Assembly: GCA_023460235.1 (NCBI GenBank)
Contig: JAEWRE010000039.1
Coordinates: forward strand, 168,772-232,771
Direction of reading: 5' to 3'
Length of the DNA: 64,000 nt
Origin: Bacillota bacterium
GTDB lineage: Bacteria > Bacillota > Clostridia > TANB77 > CAG-465
Below are positions 43,973-53,508 of this stretch, in pieces. Position 1 is the first letter of the stretch, and each line of letters starts with the position of its first letter. Both the position numbers and the translations under genes were made by a program. Under the pieces are notes generated by a model, which saw only the letters and a program-made list of their open reading frames with translations, was not told the origin of the DNA and ran no database searches.

Positions 43973-45091
43973 ATGAAAGTAAATTGTGAATTAAAAGAAT
44001 TAATAAATGGACTAAATACAGTTTCAAAAACATCTAGTTCAAAAACAACAATGCCTATACTTGAAGGTGTTTTAATAGAAGCAATAAATAATAAATTAAA
44101 ATTAACAACAAATGATTTAGAAATAGGATCAGAATACACATTAGACTGTAATATTGAAGAAGAAGGTAGAACAGTTGTAGATATTAAAATGTTAAATGAA
44201 ATAATTAGAAAAATTGATGATGAAAACGTAAGTATATCAGTAGATGATAACTTATTTATATTAAAATCACAAAATGGTATATTTAAACTTGCTGTTATGA
44301 ATGCAAATGATTATCCTAAATTACCAGTGTTTAATGTGGAAAACTCAATAGAACTTGATCAAAAATTATTTAAAGATATGATTAGAAAAACAATTTTTTC
44401 TGTAAGCAATGATGAAAATAGACCTATATATAATGGAGCACTTGTTAAAGTCGTGGATAACGTATTAACAATAGTTGCTGTTGATGGATTTAGATTATCA
44501 TTAAAAAAATATTTAAATGAAACTAATATAAATGATTTTAAATCTATTATTCCAGGTAGGGTCTTATCTGAATTATTAAAAATATTAACAGATAATGATG
44601 GTGATAAAGTTAAAATAGGTATTAATAAAAATCAAGCATTGTTTGAAATAGGAAAAAGTATTATAGTAAGTAGATTAATAGAAGGCGAGTTTTTAAATTA
44701 TAATAGCATTATTCCTGAATCAAATGAAACAAGAATAAAGGTAAGAACAAAAAGTATATTAGATTCTTTTGAAAGAGTTGCTCTATTTGCGAAAGAAAAT
44801 AAAGAAAAAGATAGAAAATCTCCTGTTAAAATGAATATAGGAATTGATGGAATAATTTTAAGTTGTGTTAGTGACACAGGGGACGCTAAAGAAATGATTT
44901 CTGCTGTAGTTGAAGGAAAAGATATAGAAATAGGATTTAATCCAAGATATGTTATAGAAGCTTTAAAAGTAATTGATGAAGCGGAAATATTTATTGAATT
45001 TACAACAAGTATATCACCAGTTTTAATTAAATCTACTGTATCAAATGATTTCATATATGTTGTTTTACCTATAAAATTAAACAACAATTAA
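43973..45091 (+). CDS. dnaN: DNA polymerase III beta sliding clamp
   Basis: 372 residues from the ATG at 43973 after GGAGG. The three clamp domains are recognisable: SKTTMPILEGVLIEA near residue 30, then NDENRPIYNGALV (about 155), and the C-terminal SPVLIK...FIYVVLPIKL typical of the beta-clamp end. It tethers the replicative polymerase. Confidence 0.95.
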   Translation: MKVNCELKELINGLNTVSKTSSSKTTMPILEGVLIEAINNKLKLTTNDLEIGSEYTLDCNIEEEGRTVVDIKMLNEIIRKIDDENVSISVDDNLFILKSQNGIFKLAVMNANDYPKLPVFNVENSIELDQKLFKDMIRKTIFSVSNDENRPIYNGALVKVVDNVLTIVAVDGFRLSLKKYLNETNINDFKSIIPGRVLSELLKILTDNDGDKVKIGINKNQALFEIGKSIIVSRLIEGEFLNYNSIIPESNETRIKVRTKSILDSFERVALFAKENKEKDRKSPVKMNIGIDGIILSCVSDTGDAKEMISAVVEGKDIEIGFNPRYVIEALKVIDEAEIFIEFTTSISPVLIKSTVSNDFIYVVLPIKLNNN

Positions 45092-45114
45092 TATTATTTT
45101 AGGTGAATTATAGA

Positions 45115-46188
45115 ATGCAAATTAAAAAAATTGAATTAAATAATTTTAGAAATTATGATAATCAAAATATAGAATTAATAAATGGAATAAATCTTTTTGT
45201 TGGTGATAATGCGCAAGGTAAGACGAATATTATAGAATCAATATATATTTGTGCACTTGGAAAGTCATATAGAACCCTTAAAGATGATGAGGTTATTAAT
45301 TTTAAAGCAGATTTTTCAAATATAACTTTAAATTATTTAAAAAATGGATTAGAGAATAAAATTGAATTGTATATTGATAAATTAAATAGAAAAGTTTTAA
45401 AAAAAAATGATGTTAAAATAAATAAGTTAATAGATCATGTAGGTGAAATACCAATAGTTATTTTTTCACCAGACAGTCTTGATATAGTAAAAGGTGCACC
45501 TGGAAAAAGAAGAAAATTTATTGATATGATTTGTTCACAATTATCAAAGAGTTATTTAATTAATTTGCAAGAATATAATAAGATTTTAAAAAATAAAAAT
45601 TCATTATTAAAGCAAGATTATATTGATGATGAGTACTTAAATATAATTAATGAACAAATGAGTAAATATATAAAAAATATAGTTAGCTATAGAAAAGATA
45701 TAATATATAAATTAAATGAAAAAGCAAAAATAATTGAAAAAAAAATAACTGGTGAAAAAGAAGATATAGATGTTGAGTACATAAGTGACTTTATTGATAT
45801 GTCAGAAATAGAGATAAAAAATATTCTTGCAAAATATTCAAATATTGAAAAAATTAGAAAGGCAAGTCTAAAAGGAATACAAAGGGATGATATATCTATT
45901 CTAGTAAATGGATTAGAAGTAAGTAAATTTGGATCACAAGGACAAAATAGGACTGCACTTTTAGTACTTAAACTTTCTGATTTTGAAGTAATAAAAGAAG
46001 AAAAAGAAGAGACCCCTATATTGTTACTTGATGATATAATGTCTGAGCTTGATTCAACAAGAATAGGTTTTTTATTAAAATATATAGAAAATTATCAAAG
46101 CGTTATTACTACTACTGATTCAAATTTTGTTAAAGATGTAGAAAATATAAAAATTTCAAAAGTTTTAAATGGAACACTTGAAATTTAA
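45115..46188 (+). CDS. recF: DNA repair protein RecF
   Basis: 357 residues from the ATG at 45115. Walker A GDNAQGKTN (about 30-38), the signature FGSQGQNRTALLVLKLSD (about 268-285) and Walker B LLLDDIMSELD (about 302-312). The gene directly follows dnaN by 23 bases; the S4-domain gene yaaA often found between them is absent. RecF loads RecA at gapped DNA. Confidence 0.93.
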   Translation: MQIKKIELNNFRNYDNQNIELINGINLFVGDNAQGKTNIIESIYICALGKSYRTLKDDEVINFKADFSNITLNYLKNGLENKIELYIDKLNRKVLKKNDVKINKLIDHVGEIPIVIFSPDSLDIVKGAPGKRRKFIDMICSQLSKSYLINLQEYNKILKNKNSLLKQDYIDDEYLNIINEQMSKYIKNIVSYRKDIIYKLNEKAKIIEKKITGEKEDIDVEYISDFIDMSEIEIKNILAKYSNIEKIRKASLKGIQRDDISILVNGLEVSKFGSQGQNRTALLVLKLSDFEVIKEEKEETPILLLDDIMSELDSTRIGFLLKYIENYQSVITTTDSNFVKDVENIKISKVLNGTLEI

Positions 46189-46242
46189 CATTTAAATGTG
46201 ATATAAGTATAGGGTAACATTTTAAGAAGAGAGGTTTTAAGA

Positions 46243-48159
46243 ATGGCAAATTATGATGAGAATCAAATACAGGTATTAGAAGGTCTAGAAGCAGTACGTA
46301 AAAGACCAGGTATGTATATAGGTAGTGTATCTGAGAGAGGATTACATCATTTAGTATATGAAATTGTTGATAATAGTGTAGATGAAGCATTAGCAGGATT
46401 TTGTACAGAAATAAATGTTGAAATATTACCAGACAATATAATAACAGTTCAAGATAATGGTAGAGGTGTTCCAATAGGAATACATCCTAAAATGGGTATA
46501 CCTGCTGTTGAAGTTGTTTATACTATACTACATGCAGGTGGTAAATTTGGAGGCGGAGGATACAAAGTATCTGGTGGTCTTCATGGCGTTGGTGCTTCAG
46601 TTGTTAATGCATTATCAAAGAACCTTACTGTAGATGTTTGTGATGGAGATGGACTTTATTCAATTTCTTTTGAAAGAGGAAAAGTTAGCGATAAATTACA
46701 CAAAATTGGAGAACAAAAAAAATCTGGAACTAAAGTAATTTTTAGAGCAGATGAAACTATTTTTGAAACAGTTGAATATAATGCTGAAACTCTTTCACAA
46801 AGATTTAGAGAAATGGCATTTCTAAATAAGGGATTAAAAATAACTTTATGGGATAAAAGAGAAGAAGGCACAGAAATGAAAGTCTTCCACTATGAAGGTG
46901 GTCTTAGATCTTTTGTCGAATATTTAGATAAAAATAGAGAACCAATAAATCAAGAAATTATATATTTTGAAACAGAACAAAACGATGTTCAAGTAGAAGT
47001 TGCTTTTCAATATACTACTTCTTACTCAGAAAATATACTTTCTTTTGTAAATAATATACATACAGGTGAAGGTGGAACTCACGTTGATGGTTTTAAAAGA
47101 GGACTTACTAAAGCTTTTAATGATTATGCACGTAAATTTAATATCTTAAAAGAAAAAGATGATAATTTACAAGGTGAAGATATAAGAGAAGGAATAACAG
47201 CAATTGTTAGTGTTAGAGTACTTGAACCACAATTTGAGGGACAAACTAAAACAAAACTTGGAAATAGTGAAGTAACAGGTATTGTGAACTCAGCTGTTAT
47301 AAATAAACTTGGTATATTTTTAGAAGAAAACCCAGCTATTTCAAAAGCTATACTTGAAAAAACTTTAAGTGCAGCAAGAGCAAGAGAAGCAGCAAGAAAA
47401 GCAAGAGAATTAGTTAGAAGAAAAAGTGCTCTTGAATCAACAACACTTCCTGGAAAACTTGCTGATTGTCAAGAAAAAGATGCAAGTAAATGCGAAATAT
47501 ACATAGTAGAAGGAGACTCTGCTGGTGGTAGTGCTAAACAAGGAAGAGACAGAAAATTCCAGGCAATACTTCCACTTTGGGGTAAAATGTTAAATGTAGA
47601 GAAAACACGTGTTGATAAAATATATAACAATGAAAAACTTTCTCCAGTAATAATAGCACTTGGAGCAGGAGTTGGAAATGATTTTAATACTGAAAAATTA
47701 AGATACCATAAAATTATAATTATGGCCGATGCCGATGTTGATGGTGCTCATATTAGAACTTTATTACTTACATTTTTCTTTAGATATATGAAACCACTTG
47801 TTGAAAATGGTAATGTATACATAGCTCAACCACCTCTATTTAAATTAGCAAAAAAAGGTATTGAAGATGTATATTGCTATAATGAGGCAGATTTAGAAGT
47901 TAAAACAAAAGAATTAGAAGAAAAAGGAATTTCAAGAGATTCTTTAAACATTCAACGTTACAAAGGTCTTGGTGAAATGGATTCTGAACAACTTTGGGAA
48001 ACTACAATGAATCCCGCTACTAGAACATTAGTAAGGGTAGATCTTGAAGATGCTATAACTGCTGATGAAACATTCTCAATATTGATGGGTGAAAATGTGG
48101 AACCTAGAAGAAAATTTATTGAAGAAAATGCAAAATACGTTAATAATCTAGATATATAA
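46243..48159 (+). CDS. gyrB: DNA gyrase subunit B
   Basis: 638 residues. GHKL ATPase domain with VRKRPGMYIGS (about 18-28), IVDNSVDEALAG and GLHGVGASVVNALS. TOPRIM region with EGDSAGGSAKQGRDR (about 422-436) and PLWGKMLNVEK, and C-terminal RYKGLGEMD. It is the usual neighbour of recF, but gyrA does not follow; the infC operon does. Confidence 0.95.
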   Translation: MANYDENQIQVLEGLEAVRKRPGMYIGSVSERGLHHLVYEIVDNSVDEALAGFCTEINVEILPDNIITVQDNGRGVPIGIHPKMGIPAVEVVYTILHAGGKFGGGGYKVSGGLHGVGASVVNALSKNLTVDVCDGDGLYSISFERGKVSDKLHKIGEQKKSGTKVIFRADETIFETVEYNAETLSQRFREMAFLNKGLKITLWDKREEGTEMKVFHYEGGLRSFVEYLDKNREPINQEIIYFETEQNDVQVEVAFQYTTSYSENILSFVNNIHTGEGGTHVDGFKRGLTKAFNDYARKFNILKEKDDNLQGEDIREGITAIVSVRVLEPQFEGQTKTKLGNSEVTGIVNSAVINKLGIFLEENPAISKAILEKTLSAARAREAARKARELVRRKSALESTTLPGKLADCQEKDASKCEIYIVEGDSAGGSAKQGRDRKFQAILPLWGKMLNVEKTRVDKIYNNEKLSPVIIALGAGVGNDFNTEKLRYHKIIIMADADVDGAHIRTLLLTFFFRYMKPLVENGNVYIAQPPLFKLAKKGIEDVYCYNEADLEVKTKELEEKGISRDSLNIQRYKGLGEMDSEQLWETTMNPATRTLVRVDLEDAITADETFSILMGENVEPRRKFIEENAKYVNNLDI

Positions 48160-48200
48160 TTGAAAAAACATTTAAATTATAACAAAAATAAAAAAATATA

Positions 48201-48229
48201 TTGACAATTACATAAAATTTATGTATAAT
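48201..48229 (+). promoter_or_regulatory. promoter of the infC-rpmI-rplT operon
   Basis: TTGACA at 48201-48206, 17 bases, TATAAT at 48224-48229, a perfect sigma-A promoter upstream of the leader. Confidence 0.9.
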
Positions 48230-48235
48230 ATAACT

Positions 48236-48391
48236 CGTAAAGTAGAGGAAATCTTCTCACCTTGCGAGTTTTGTCTTGTTAAGGTCATAAAATTTAATAA
48301 TTAATAACTATGTAATAGTTTGTTTATTTTGTTTTTTGAGAGGATTGCCATACATGAGCAATCTTTTTTTTATTTTGTGGAGGTGTTTAAT
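48236..48391 (+). ncRNA. infC operon leader with terminator (L20-leader type)
   Basis: About 155 untranslated bases. ACTCG near 48233-48237 can pair with CGAGT near 48265-48269. A terminator hairpin (GGATTGC at 48342-48348 with GCAATCT at 48358-48364 and a long T-run) lies just before the infC ribosome binding site. In Bacillus, L20 binds such leaders to promote termination, giving autoregulation. The specific L20-binding structure is not proven here. Confidence 0.6.
48341..48370 (+). terminator. attenuator hairpin before infC
   Basis: GGATTGC/GCAATCT stem, nine-base loop, then eight or more T residues. It lies upstream of the infC start. Confidence 0.8.
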
Positions 48392-48901
48392 ATAAAACAA
48401 GATTTTTTAATAAATGATGAAATTAAATTTTTAGAAGTTCAAGTTATAGATGATAATGGTGAAAAATTAGGTAAAATGTCTACAAAATTAGCTATACAAA
48501 AAGCTAATGATGAAGGTTTAGATCTAGTTCTAGTATCTCCTAATGCTGATAATCCAGTATGCAAAATGCTTGATTATAGCAAATTTAAATTTGAAATGAA
48601 CAAAAAAGCTAAAGAAGCTAAGAAAAAACAAAAAATTGTAGAGATAAAAGAAGTAAGATTATCACCTAATATTGATAAACATGACATAGAACTTAAGGCT
48701 AAAATGGCTAATAAATTTATTGAATCTGGAGATAAAGTTAAAGTTTCAATGAAATTTAAAGGGAGAGAACTTAATTTTGTTAGTCAAGGTAATGTAATTA
48801 TGAATGATTTCAAAGATTTAATTGAAAATTGTCAAGTTGAAAAAGAAGCTAAAATGGAAGGTAAAAATCTTACTATGGTTTTAGCACCAAAACAAAAATA
48901 G
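48392..48901 (+). CDS. infC: translation initiation factor IF-3, AUA start
   Basis: 169 residues from ATA at 48392. GGAGG stands eight bases before it, and the residues that follow (KQDFLINDEIKFLEVQVI) align with the normal IF-3 N-terminus. A rare start codon is the hallmark of infC, whose AUU/AUC start lets IF-3 control its own synthesis. C-terminal KEVRLSPNIDKHD and MKFKGRE are intact. First gene of the infC-rpmI-rplT operon. Confidence 0.9.
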   Translation: MKQDFLINDEIKFLEVQVIDDNGEKLGKMSTKLAIQKANDEGLDLVLVSPNADNPVCKMLDYSKFKFEMNKKAKEAKKKQKIVEIKEVRLSPNIDKHDIELKAKMANKFIESGDKVKVSMKFKGRELNFVSQGNVIMNDFKDLIENCQVEKEAKMEGKNLTMVLAPKQK

Positions 48902-48926
48902 AATATGGTTTAAGGAGGAATAGGTT

Positions 48927-49124
48927 ATGCCAAAAATAAAAACACATAGCTCAACAAAAAAGAGAGTTAAATTAACAGGTACTGGAAAGTACAAAAAAAA
49001 TGTAGCAAATAGAGCACACAAATTAACAGGTAAATCTTCAAAGAGAAAAATGTCTCTTAAGAAAGCATCATATGTTGATAGTGCAAATAAATCTGCAGTT
49101 AAAAAATTATTACCATATAGTTAA
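48927..49124 (+). CDS. rpmI: ribosomal protein L35
   Basis: 65 residues starting PKIKTHSSTKKRVKLTGTGK, with RAHKLTGKSSKRK following. The pattern is unmistakably L35. Preceded by GGAGGAA. Confidence 0.96.
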   Translation: MPKIKTHSSTKKRVKLTGTGKYKKNVANRAHKLTGKSSKRKMSLKKASYVDSANKSAVKKLLPYS

Positions 49125-49152
49125 TTAAAGAGAACGAAGGGAGAGATAATCA

Positions 49153-49500
49153 ATGGCAAGAATAAAAGGAGCAGTTACAACAAGAGCTAGACATAAAAAA
49201 ATATTAAAAAGAGCAAAAGGATATTTTGGAGCAAAATCAATAAGATTTAGAATGGCAAATCAAGCTGTTATGAAATCTTTAAAATATGCATATGTTGGTA
49301 GAAAGCAAAAGAAAAGAAATTTCAGACAACTATGGATTGCAAGAATAAATGCAGCAGCAAGAATAAATGGTACAACATATAGCAAATTAATGTCTTCATT
49401 AAAGAAAGCTAATATAAATATAAACAGAAAAATGCTTGCAGAAATGGCTGTAAATGACATGAACGGATTTAAAGCTTTAGTAGAAAAAGTTCAAAAGTAA
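49153..49500 (+). CDS. rplT: ribosomal protein L20
   Basis: 115 residues with ARIKGAVTTRARHKKILKRAKGYFGAKS at the start and FRQLWIARINAAAR near 60, both L20 signatures. Last gene of the infC operon and likely its autoregulator through the leader. Confidence 0.96.
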   Translation: MARIKGAVTTRARHKKILKRAKGYFGAKSIRFRMANQAVMKSLKYAYVGRKQKKRNFRQLWIARINAAARINGTTYSKLMSSLKKANININRKMLAEMAVNDMNGFKALVEKVQK

Positions 49501-49516
49501 TTTTTAAGGAGGATTT

Positions 49517-50074
49517 ATGATTTTAGCAGGAGATTTTAGAAATGGAATAACTTTTGAAATGGATAGCAATGTATACAGAGTTGTAGAATTTCAACATGTT
49601 AAACCAGGAAAAGGTGCAGCTTTTGTAAGAACAAAATTAAAGAATGTTATATCAGGAAACAATCTTGAAAAAACATTCAATCCATCAGAAAAGTTTGAAG
49701 AAGCACAAATAACAATTCAAGAAATGCAATATCTATATAATGATGGTACAAATTACACATTCATGGATACATCTACTTATGAACAAGCTGAATTAACTAG
49801 AGATCAAGTAGAAGATACACTTGCATATTTAAAAGATAATATGAATGTTAAAGTATTATCATATAAAGGTAATGTATTTGGTGTAGAACCACCTACTTTT
49901 GTAGAATTAGAAGTTACTTATACAGAACCAGGAATAAAAGGAAGTACTTCAACAGGAACAACTAAACCATGTACTGTTGAAACAGGAGCAACTTTCCAAG
50001 TACCTATTTTTGTTGAAATTGGAAATAAAATAAGAATTGATACAAGAACTGGAACATACATGGAAAGAGTTTAA
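49517..50074 (+). CDS. efp: elongation factor P
   Basis: 185 residues with the EF-P domains: VVEFQHVKPGKGAAFVRTKLKN near the N-terminus (the loop lysine is in PGKGAAFV, about residues 30-36) and the C-terminal GNKIRIDTRTGTYMERV. It follows rplT by 16 bases, though a separate transcript cannot be excluded. Relieves stalling at polyproline. Confidence 0.95.
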   Translation: MILAGDFRNGITFEMDSNVYRVVEFQHVKPGKGAAFVRTKLKNVISGNNLEKTFNPSEKFEEAQITIQEMQYLYNDGTNYTFMDTSTYEQAELTRDQVEDTLAYLKDNMNVKVLSYKGNVFGVEPPTFVELEVTYTEPGIKGSTSTGTTKPCTVETGATFQVPIFVEIGNKIRIDTRTGTYMERV

Positions 50075-50088
50075 TATTGAATATTTAA

Positions 50089-50121
50089 AATAGCAATAAT
50101 TTATTTTATTGTTATTTTTTT
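50089..50121 (+). terminator. terminator of efp
   Basis: AATAGCAATAA pairs with TTATTGTTATT (one G-T pair) with a following T-run. Confidence 0.6.
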
Positions 50122-50129
50122 ATAATAAA

Positions 50130-50160
50130 AAACCTCAGATATATTAAATATCTGAGGTTT
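50130..50160 (-). terminator. terminator of the exported-protein gene
   Basis: A 13-base perfect stem (AAACCTCAGATAT) with a five-base loop and a T-run on the minus strand. Confidence 0.8.
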
Positions 50161-50204
50161 AAAATTAAGTAATTAGTCTTTTTTAATATTTATATAATAA
50201 GTAT

Positions 50205-50744
50205 TTATAAATTTGCTACTTCTATCTTAAAAACATAGCTCACAGTTCCTCTGTCTTTGACTTCAGCAGTTAAACTACAATAATATACTCCTGACTCAAA
50301 GTTAGAAAAATTTGTTATTATTGAATTATCTGTTTCAGATATTGACGCTAATCCAATAATATGTACTTTATTTTCATCATATATATCTAAAATTGCATTT
50401 TCAAAAAAGTATTTACTTTTATCATATCTATTAGTATCTATCTGTATTTTTATTTCATCTGTATTTTTTATTTTAATCGATACTTCATTTCTTAGACTTG
50501 AGTAAGGAGCTTGAGCCGTACCAATTGATATTCCAACCAAACCATTTGAATACTCACCTGAATTCCATGATTCACCTGATTTAGCTATATCTTTTTGATA
50601 GATATTATTGATATATAATTTTAAACTCATAGGTGGAGGTACTAATTTATTTTCTGTTGTATTATTTGTATTATTTGTAAAAATATAAAATACTGTAAAC
50701 AAAATAAACACAACAATTACACCAAATAGAATTTTTCTATTCAT
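50205..50744 (-). CDS. exported or membrane-anchored protein of unknown function
   Basis: 179 residues with an N-terminal membrane segment (about 5-23), a short Asn/Thr linker and a beta-rich domain (about 40-178). No lipobox cysteine and no catalytic motif are visible. The repeating strand pattern (KIKIQIDTNRYD, then YYCSLTAEVKDRG) suggests an Ig-like or carbohydrate-binding fold. It is the only leftward gene in the right half of the window and carries its own terminator. Confidence 0.6.
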   Translation of the reverse strand: MNRKILFGVIVVFILFTVFYIFTNNTNNTTENKLVPPPMSLKLYINNIYQKDIAKSGESWNSGEYSNGLVGISIGTAQAPYSSLRNEVSIKIKNTDEIKIQIDTNRYDKSKYFFENAILDIYDENKVHIIGLASISETDNSIITNFSNFESGVYYCSLTAEVKDRGTVSYVFKIEVANL

Positions 50745-50921
50745 ATTATCACCTCCAAAAATATTACTATTTTTTCATTATACTATTTTTTATATAAATG
50801 TTCAATATAAAAAATATATTTAATTATTTTCAAACTCTTTATATAATTGAATTTGTTTTATTTTAAAATTGACAAATTTAGATATAAATGTTAAAATTAT
50901 TATGCTAAATAGGAGTTAAAA

Positions 50922-52295
50922 ATGAGATTTAAAAATAGTTATGAAGAAAAAATAAAAAGATATGTAGTAGAGAATAATTTAACGTATTCAATAGATACAA
51001 TGGGTTGTCAAATGAATGAGAATGACTCTAGCAAATATAGAGGTATATTAGAATCAATGGGATTTAAAAAATCTGAAACAGAAGATGCAAATCTTGTACT
51101 TTTTAATACATGTTGTGTTAGAGAAAATGCAGAGAATACATTATTTGGAAGATTAGGATATTTAAAAAATAAAAAAATAAGAAATAAAAATATGTATATT
51201 GTTGTTGTAGGTTGTATGACGCAACAAAAGCATATATTAGATAAAATACAAAAATCATACCCTTTTACAGATATTGTTTTAGGTACAAATAGTATGAATT
51301 TATTTCCAAAAAAATTATATGATGTTATTTTTGAAAATAAAAAAGAGTATGTGTATATAGAACAAGAAAATGAAATTCTAGAAGAAGTGCCAATAATTTA
51401 TGAAGATAAGTTCAAAGCAAGTGTAAGTATAATATATGGCTGTAATAATTTTTGTTCATATTGTATAGTTCCATATGTTAGAGGAAGAGAAAAAAGTAGA
51501 GATCCTGAAGATATAATAAATGATATAAAAAAGCTAGCTAAAGATGGATATAAAGAAATAATGTTACTTGGTCAAAATGTTAATTCATATGGTAATGATT
51601 TTAAAAAAGAAAAAATATATACTTTTCCGATGTTACTTGAAGAAATAGAAAAAATAGATGGTATAGAAATAATTAGATTCATGTCACCACATCCAAAAGA
51701 TTTTGGTAATGAATTAATAGATGTTATAGCTAAATCATCAAAAATTGCAAGACAAATACATTTACCACTTCAATCTGGTAGTACAAAAATACTTAAATTA
51801 ATGAATAGAAACTACACTAAAGATTCATATCTTGAAATTGTAAAGAAATTAAAAGAAAAAGTTCAAGATGTAACGTTTACTACGGATATAATAGTTGGAT
51901 TTCCAGGAGAAACAGAAGAAGATTTTAAAGACACGTTAGATGTAGTAGAAAAAACTAAATATGATCAAATTTATATGTATATTTATTCAAAAAGAGTTGG
52001 AACAAGAGCCGCCAATATGGAAGATGTTACTGAAGATAGTATAAAAGTTGAAAGGATTCAAAGATTAAAGTCTTTATATGAAAAAATATTACTTGAATTA
52101 AATAAAAAAACAATTGGAAAAGTATATTCTACTCTTGTTGAGGGTAAGAGTAAAAACAATAATGAACTATATACTGGAAGGACTAGCCAAAATAAAATAG
52201 TTATATTCGAAGCAAATGATCAATTTATAGGTAAAATAGTAAACGTAAAGATAATAGAAGAGCATTTGTGGTATTTAAATGGAGTAATTATATAA
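50922..52295 (+). CDS. miaB: tRNA-2-methylthio-N6-dimethylallyladenosine synthase MiaB
   Basis: 457 residues. The N-terminal UPF0004 domain holds TMGCQMNENDS and two more cysteines (FNTCCVREN, VGCMTQ). The radical-SAM motif is CNNFCSYCIVPY (about 175-186). FTTDIIVGFPGETEEDF and a C-terminal TRAM domain follow. It inserts the second sulfur of ms2i6A37. Its own terminator follows. Confidence 0.93.
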   Translation: MRFKNSYEEKIKRYVVENNLTYSIDTMGCQMNENDSSKYRGILESMGFKKSETEDANLVLFNTCCVRENAENTLFGRLGYLKNKKIRNKNMYIVVVGCMTQQKHILDKIQKSYPFTDIVLGTNSMNLFPKKLYDVIFENKKEYVYIEQENEILEEVPIIYEDKFKASVSIIYGCNNFCSYCIVPYVRGREKSRDPEDIINDIKKLAKDGYKEIMLLGQNVNSYGNDFKKEKIYTFPMLLEEIEKIDGIEIIRFMSPHPKDFGNELIDVIAKSSKIARQIHLPLQSGSTKILKLMNRNYTKDSYLEIVKKLKEKVQDVTFTTDIIVGFPGETEEDFKDTLDVVEKTKYDQIYMYIYSKRVGTRAANMEDVTEDSIKVERIQRLKSLYEKILLELNKKTIGKVYSTLVEGKSKNNNELYTGRTSQNKIVIFEANDQFIGKIVNVKIIEEHLWYLNGVII

Positions 52296-52302
52296 AAATT
52301 AG

Positions 52303-52330
52303 AGTATCAAGATAAAACTTGATACTTTTT
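52303..52330 (+). terminator. terminator of miaB
   Basis: AGTATCAAG pairs with CTTGATACT around a six-base loop, followed by seven T residues. Confidence 0.85.
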
Positions 52331-52404
52331 TTGTAATAAAAAATAGAATTTAAAATATAATCTACTAAGTACTTGTACAAAATACAGTATTTGGAGGTTA
52401 TTAT

Positions 52405-53499
52405 ATGGAAAATGTTGTTGCTAGTAGAAGATTAAGAAAAAACTTAATAAAAGATGTGCGAATGCAAAATATGGAGCTGTTAAATAGCCTAACAAACGTA
52501 AATAATTTAAAAATAAAACATAACTATAATGATTCTATTAGTAGAAATAATCTTGAAGATGAAGTAGAAAAAGAAAATATAAAATTTAGTTTTAAAGGAA
52601 AAATCCTTTTTAAAATATTTATTTCTACATTTATAGTTTTTTCATGTTTACTTGTAAAATTAGTTTTTCCTACACTCATAGAACAAAATAAATATATAAA
52701 CAGCATCTCAAATCAATATTTAACTGATTACAGTAAAGAACAAATTTTAAATCATGTAGAAGATATCTCAGTAAAAACATACAAGGGAACCAAATTTTTA
52801 TTTCCGGAAAGTCTTGCTAATATAATAAAAGAAAAATATTTTTCAAAAGTAAAACCTTATATATTATCATTCTCTTTAAAAGATAGTATAAAAAATATTT
52901 TTAATGAAAATAAGAATTCAAATACACAAAATGAGCAAGTTCAAGAAGAAAATCAGCAAAGTAGTGAACAAGATATTGTAAGTCAAAATGTTCAAATTGA
53001 TTCAACTGGCAAAGGTGGAGGAGAGCCACTTGAAGAGCAGGTTACAGAAAAAGAAGATTCAAGTTCTCTTAGTACAATGGATATTGATACGAATGAAATA
53101 CTTTCAAAAAAAATAAGTATTATAAGACCTGTAGAGGGAGTTATTACATCTAATTATGGTGCAAGAGATCAAATATTTGAAGGAGTAAATTCATATCATA
53201 CAGGAATAGATATAGCTAATAAATTAAATACTGATATAAAAAGTGCAACAACAGGGAAAGTAAAGGATGTAGTAAGTAATGACAAATATTATGGAAATTA
53301 TATAGAAATTGAAACAAATGGAGTGACTTTTAAGTATGCACATTTAAATACGGCACTTGTAAAAGAAAATGACAATATAGAGCAGGGGCAAGTTATAGGA
53401 AAAATGGGAAGTACGGGTATGTCAACTGGATCACATCTGCATTTTGAAATTAGAATTAATAATAGGAGTGTAGATCCTAAAAATATATTAAGTTTTTAA
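52405..53499 (+). CDS. spoIVFA: SpoIVFA-like membrane protein with M23 peptidase domain
   Basis: 364 residues. A cytoplasmic N-terminus (about 1-65), one membrane helix (about 70-90), a polar Gln/Glu/Ser stalk (about 170-230) and a C-terminal LytM/M23 domain. The domain has Zn ligands YHTGID (about 268-273) and the catalytic HLHFEI (about 350-355). The immediate neighbour is a SpoIVFB-like M50 protease, and SpoIVFA is the LytM-domain inhibitor encoded next to spoIVFB. The intact zinc motifs are unusual for SpoIVFA. Confidence 0.65.
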   Translation: MENVVASRRLRKNLIKDVRMQNMELLNSLTNVNNLKIKHNYNDSISRNNLEDEVEKENIKFSFKGKILFKIFISTFIVFSCLLVKLVFPTLIEQNKYINSISNQYLTDYSKEQILNHVEDISVKTYKGTKFLFPESLANIIKEKYFSKVKPYILSFSLKDSIKNIFNENKNSNTQNEQVQEENQQSSEQDIVSQNVQIDSTGKGGGEPLEEQVTEKEDSSSLSTMDIDTNEILSKKISIIRPVEGVITSNYGARDQIFEGVNSYHTGIDIANKLNTDIKSATTGKVKDVVSNDKYYGNYIEIETNGVTFKYAHLNTALVKENDNIEQGQVIGKMGSTGMSTGSHLHFEIRINNRSVDPKNILSF

Positions 53500-53508
53500 G
53501 GAGATAAA

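Noticed and set aside
46914..46920. Spo0A box in gyrB
   Set aside because: TGTCGAA lies in the middle of the coding region with no promoter nearby, so it is probably a chance match.
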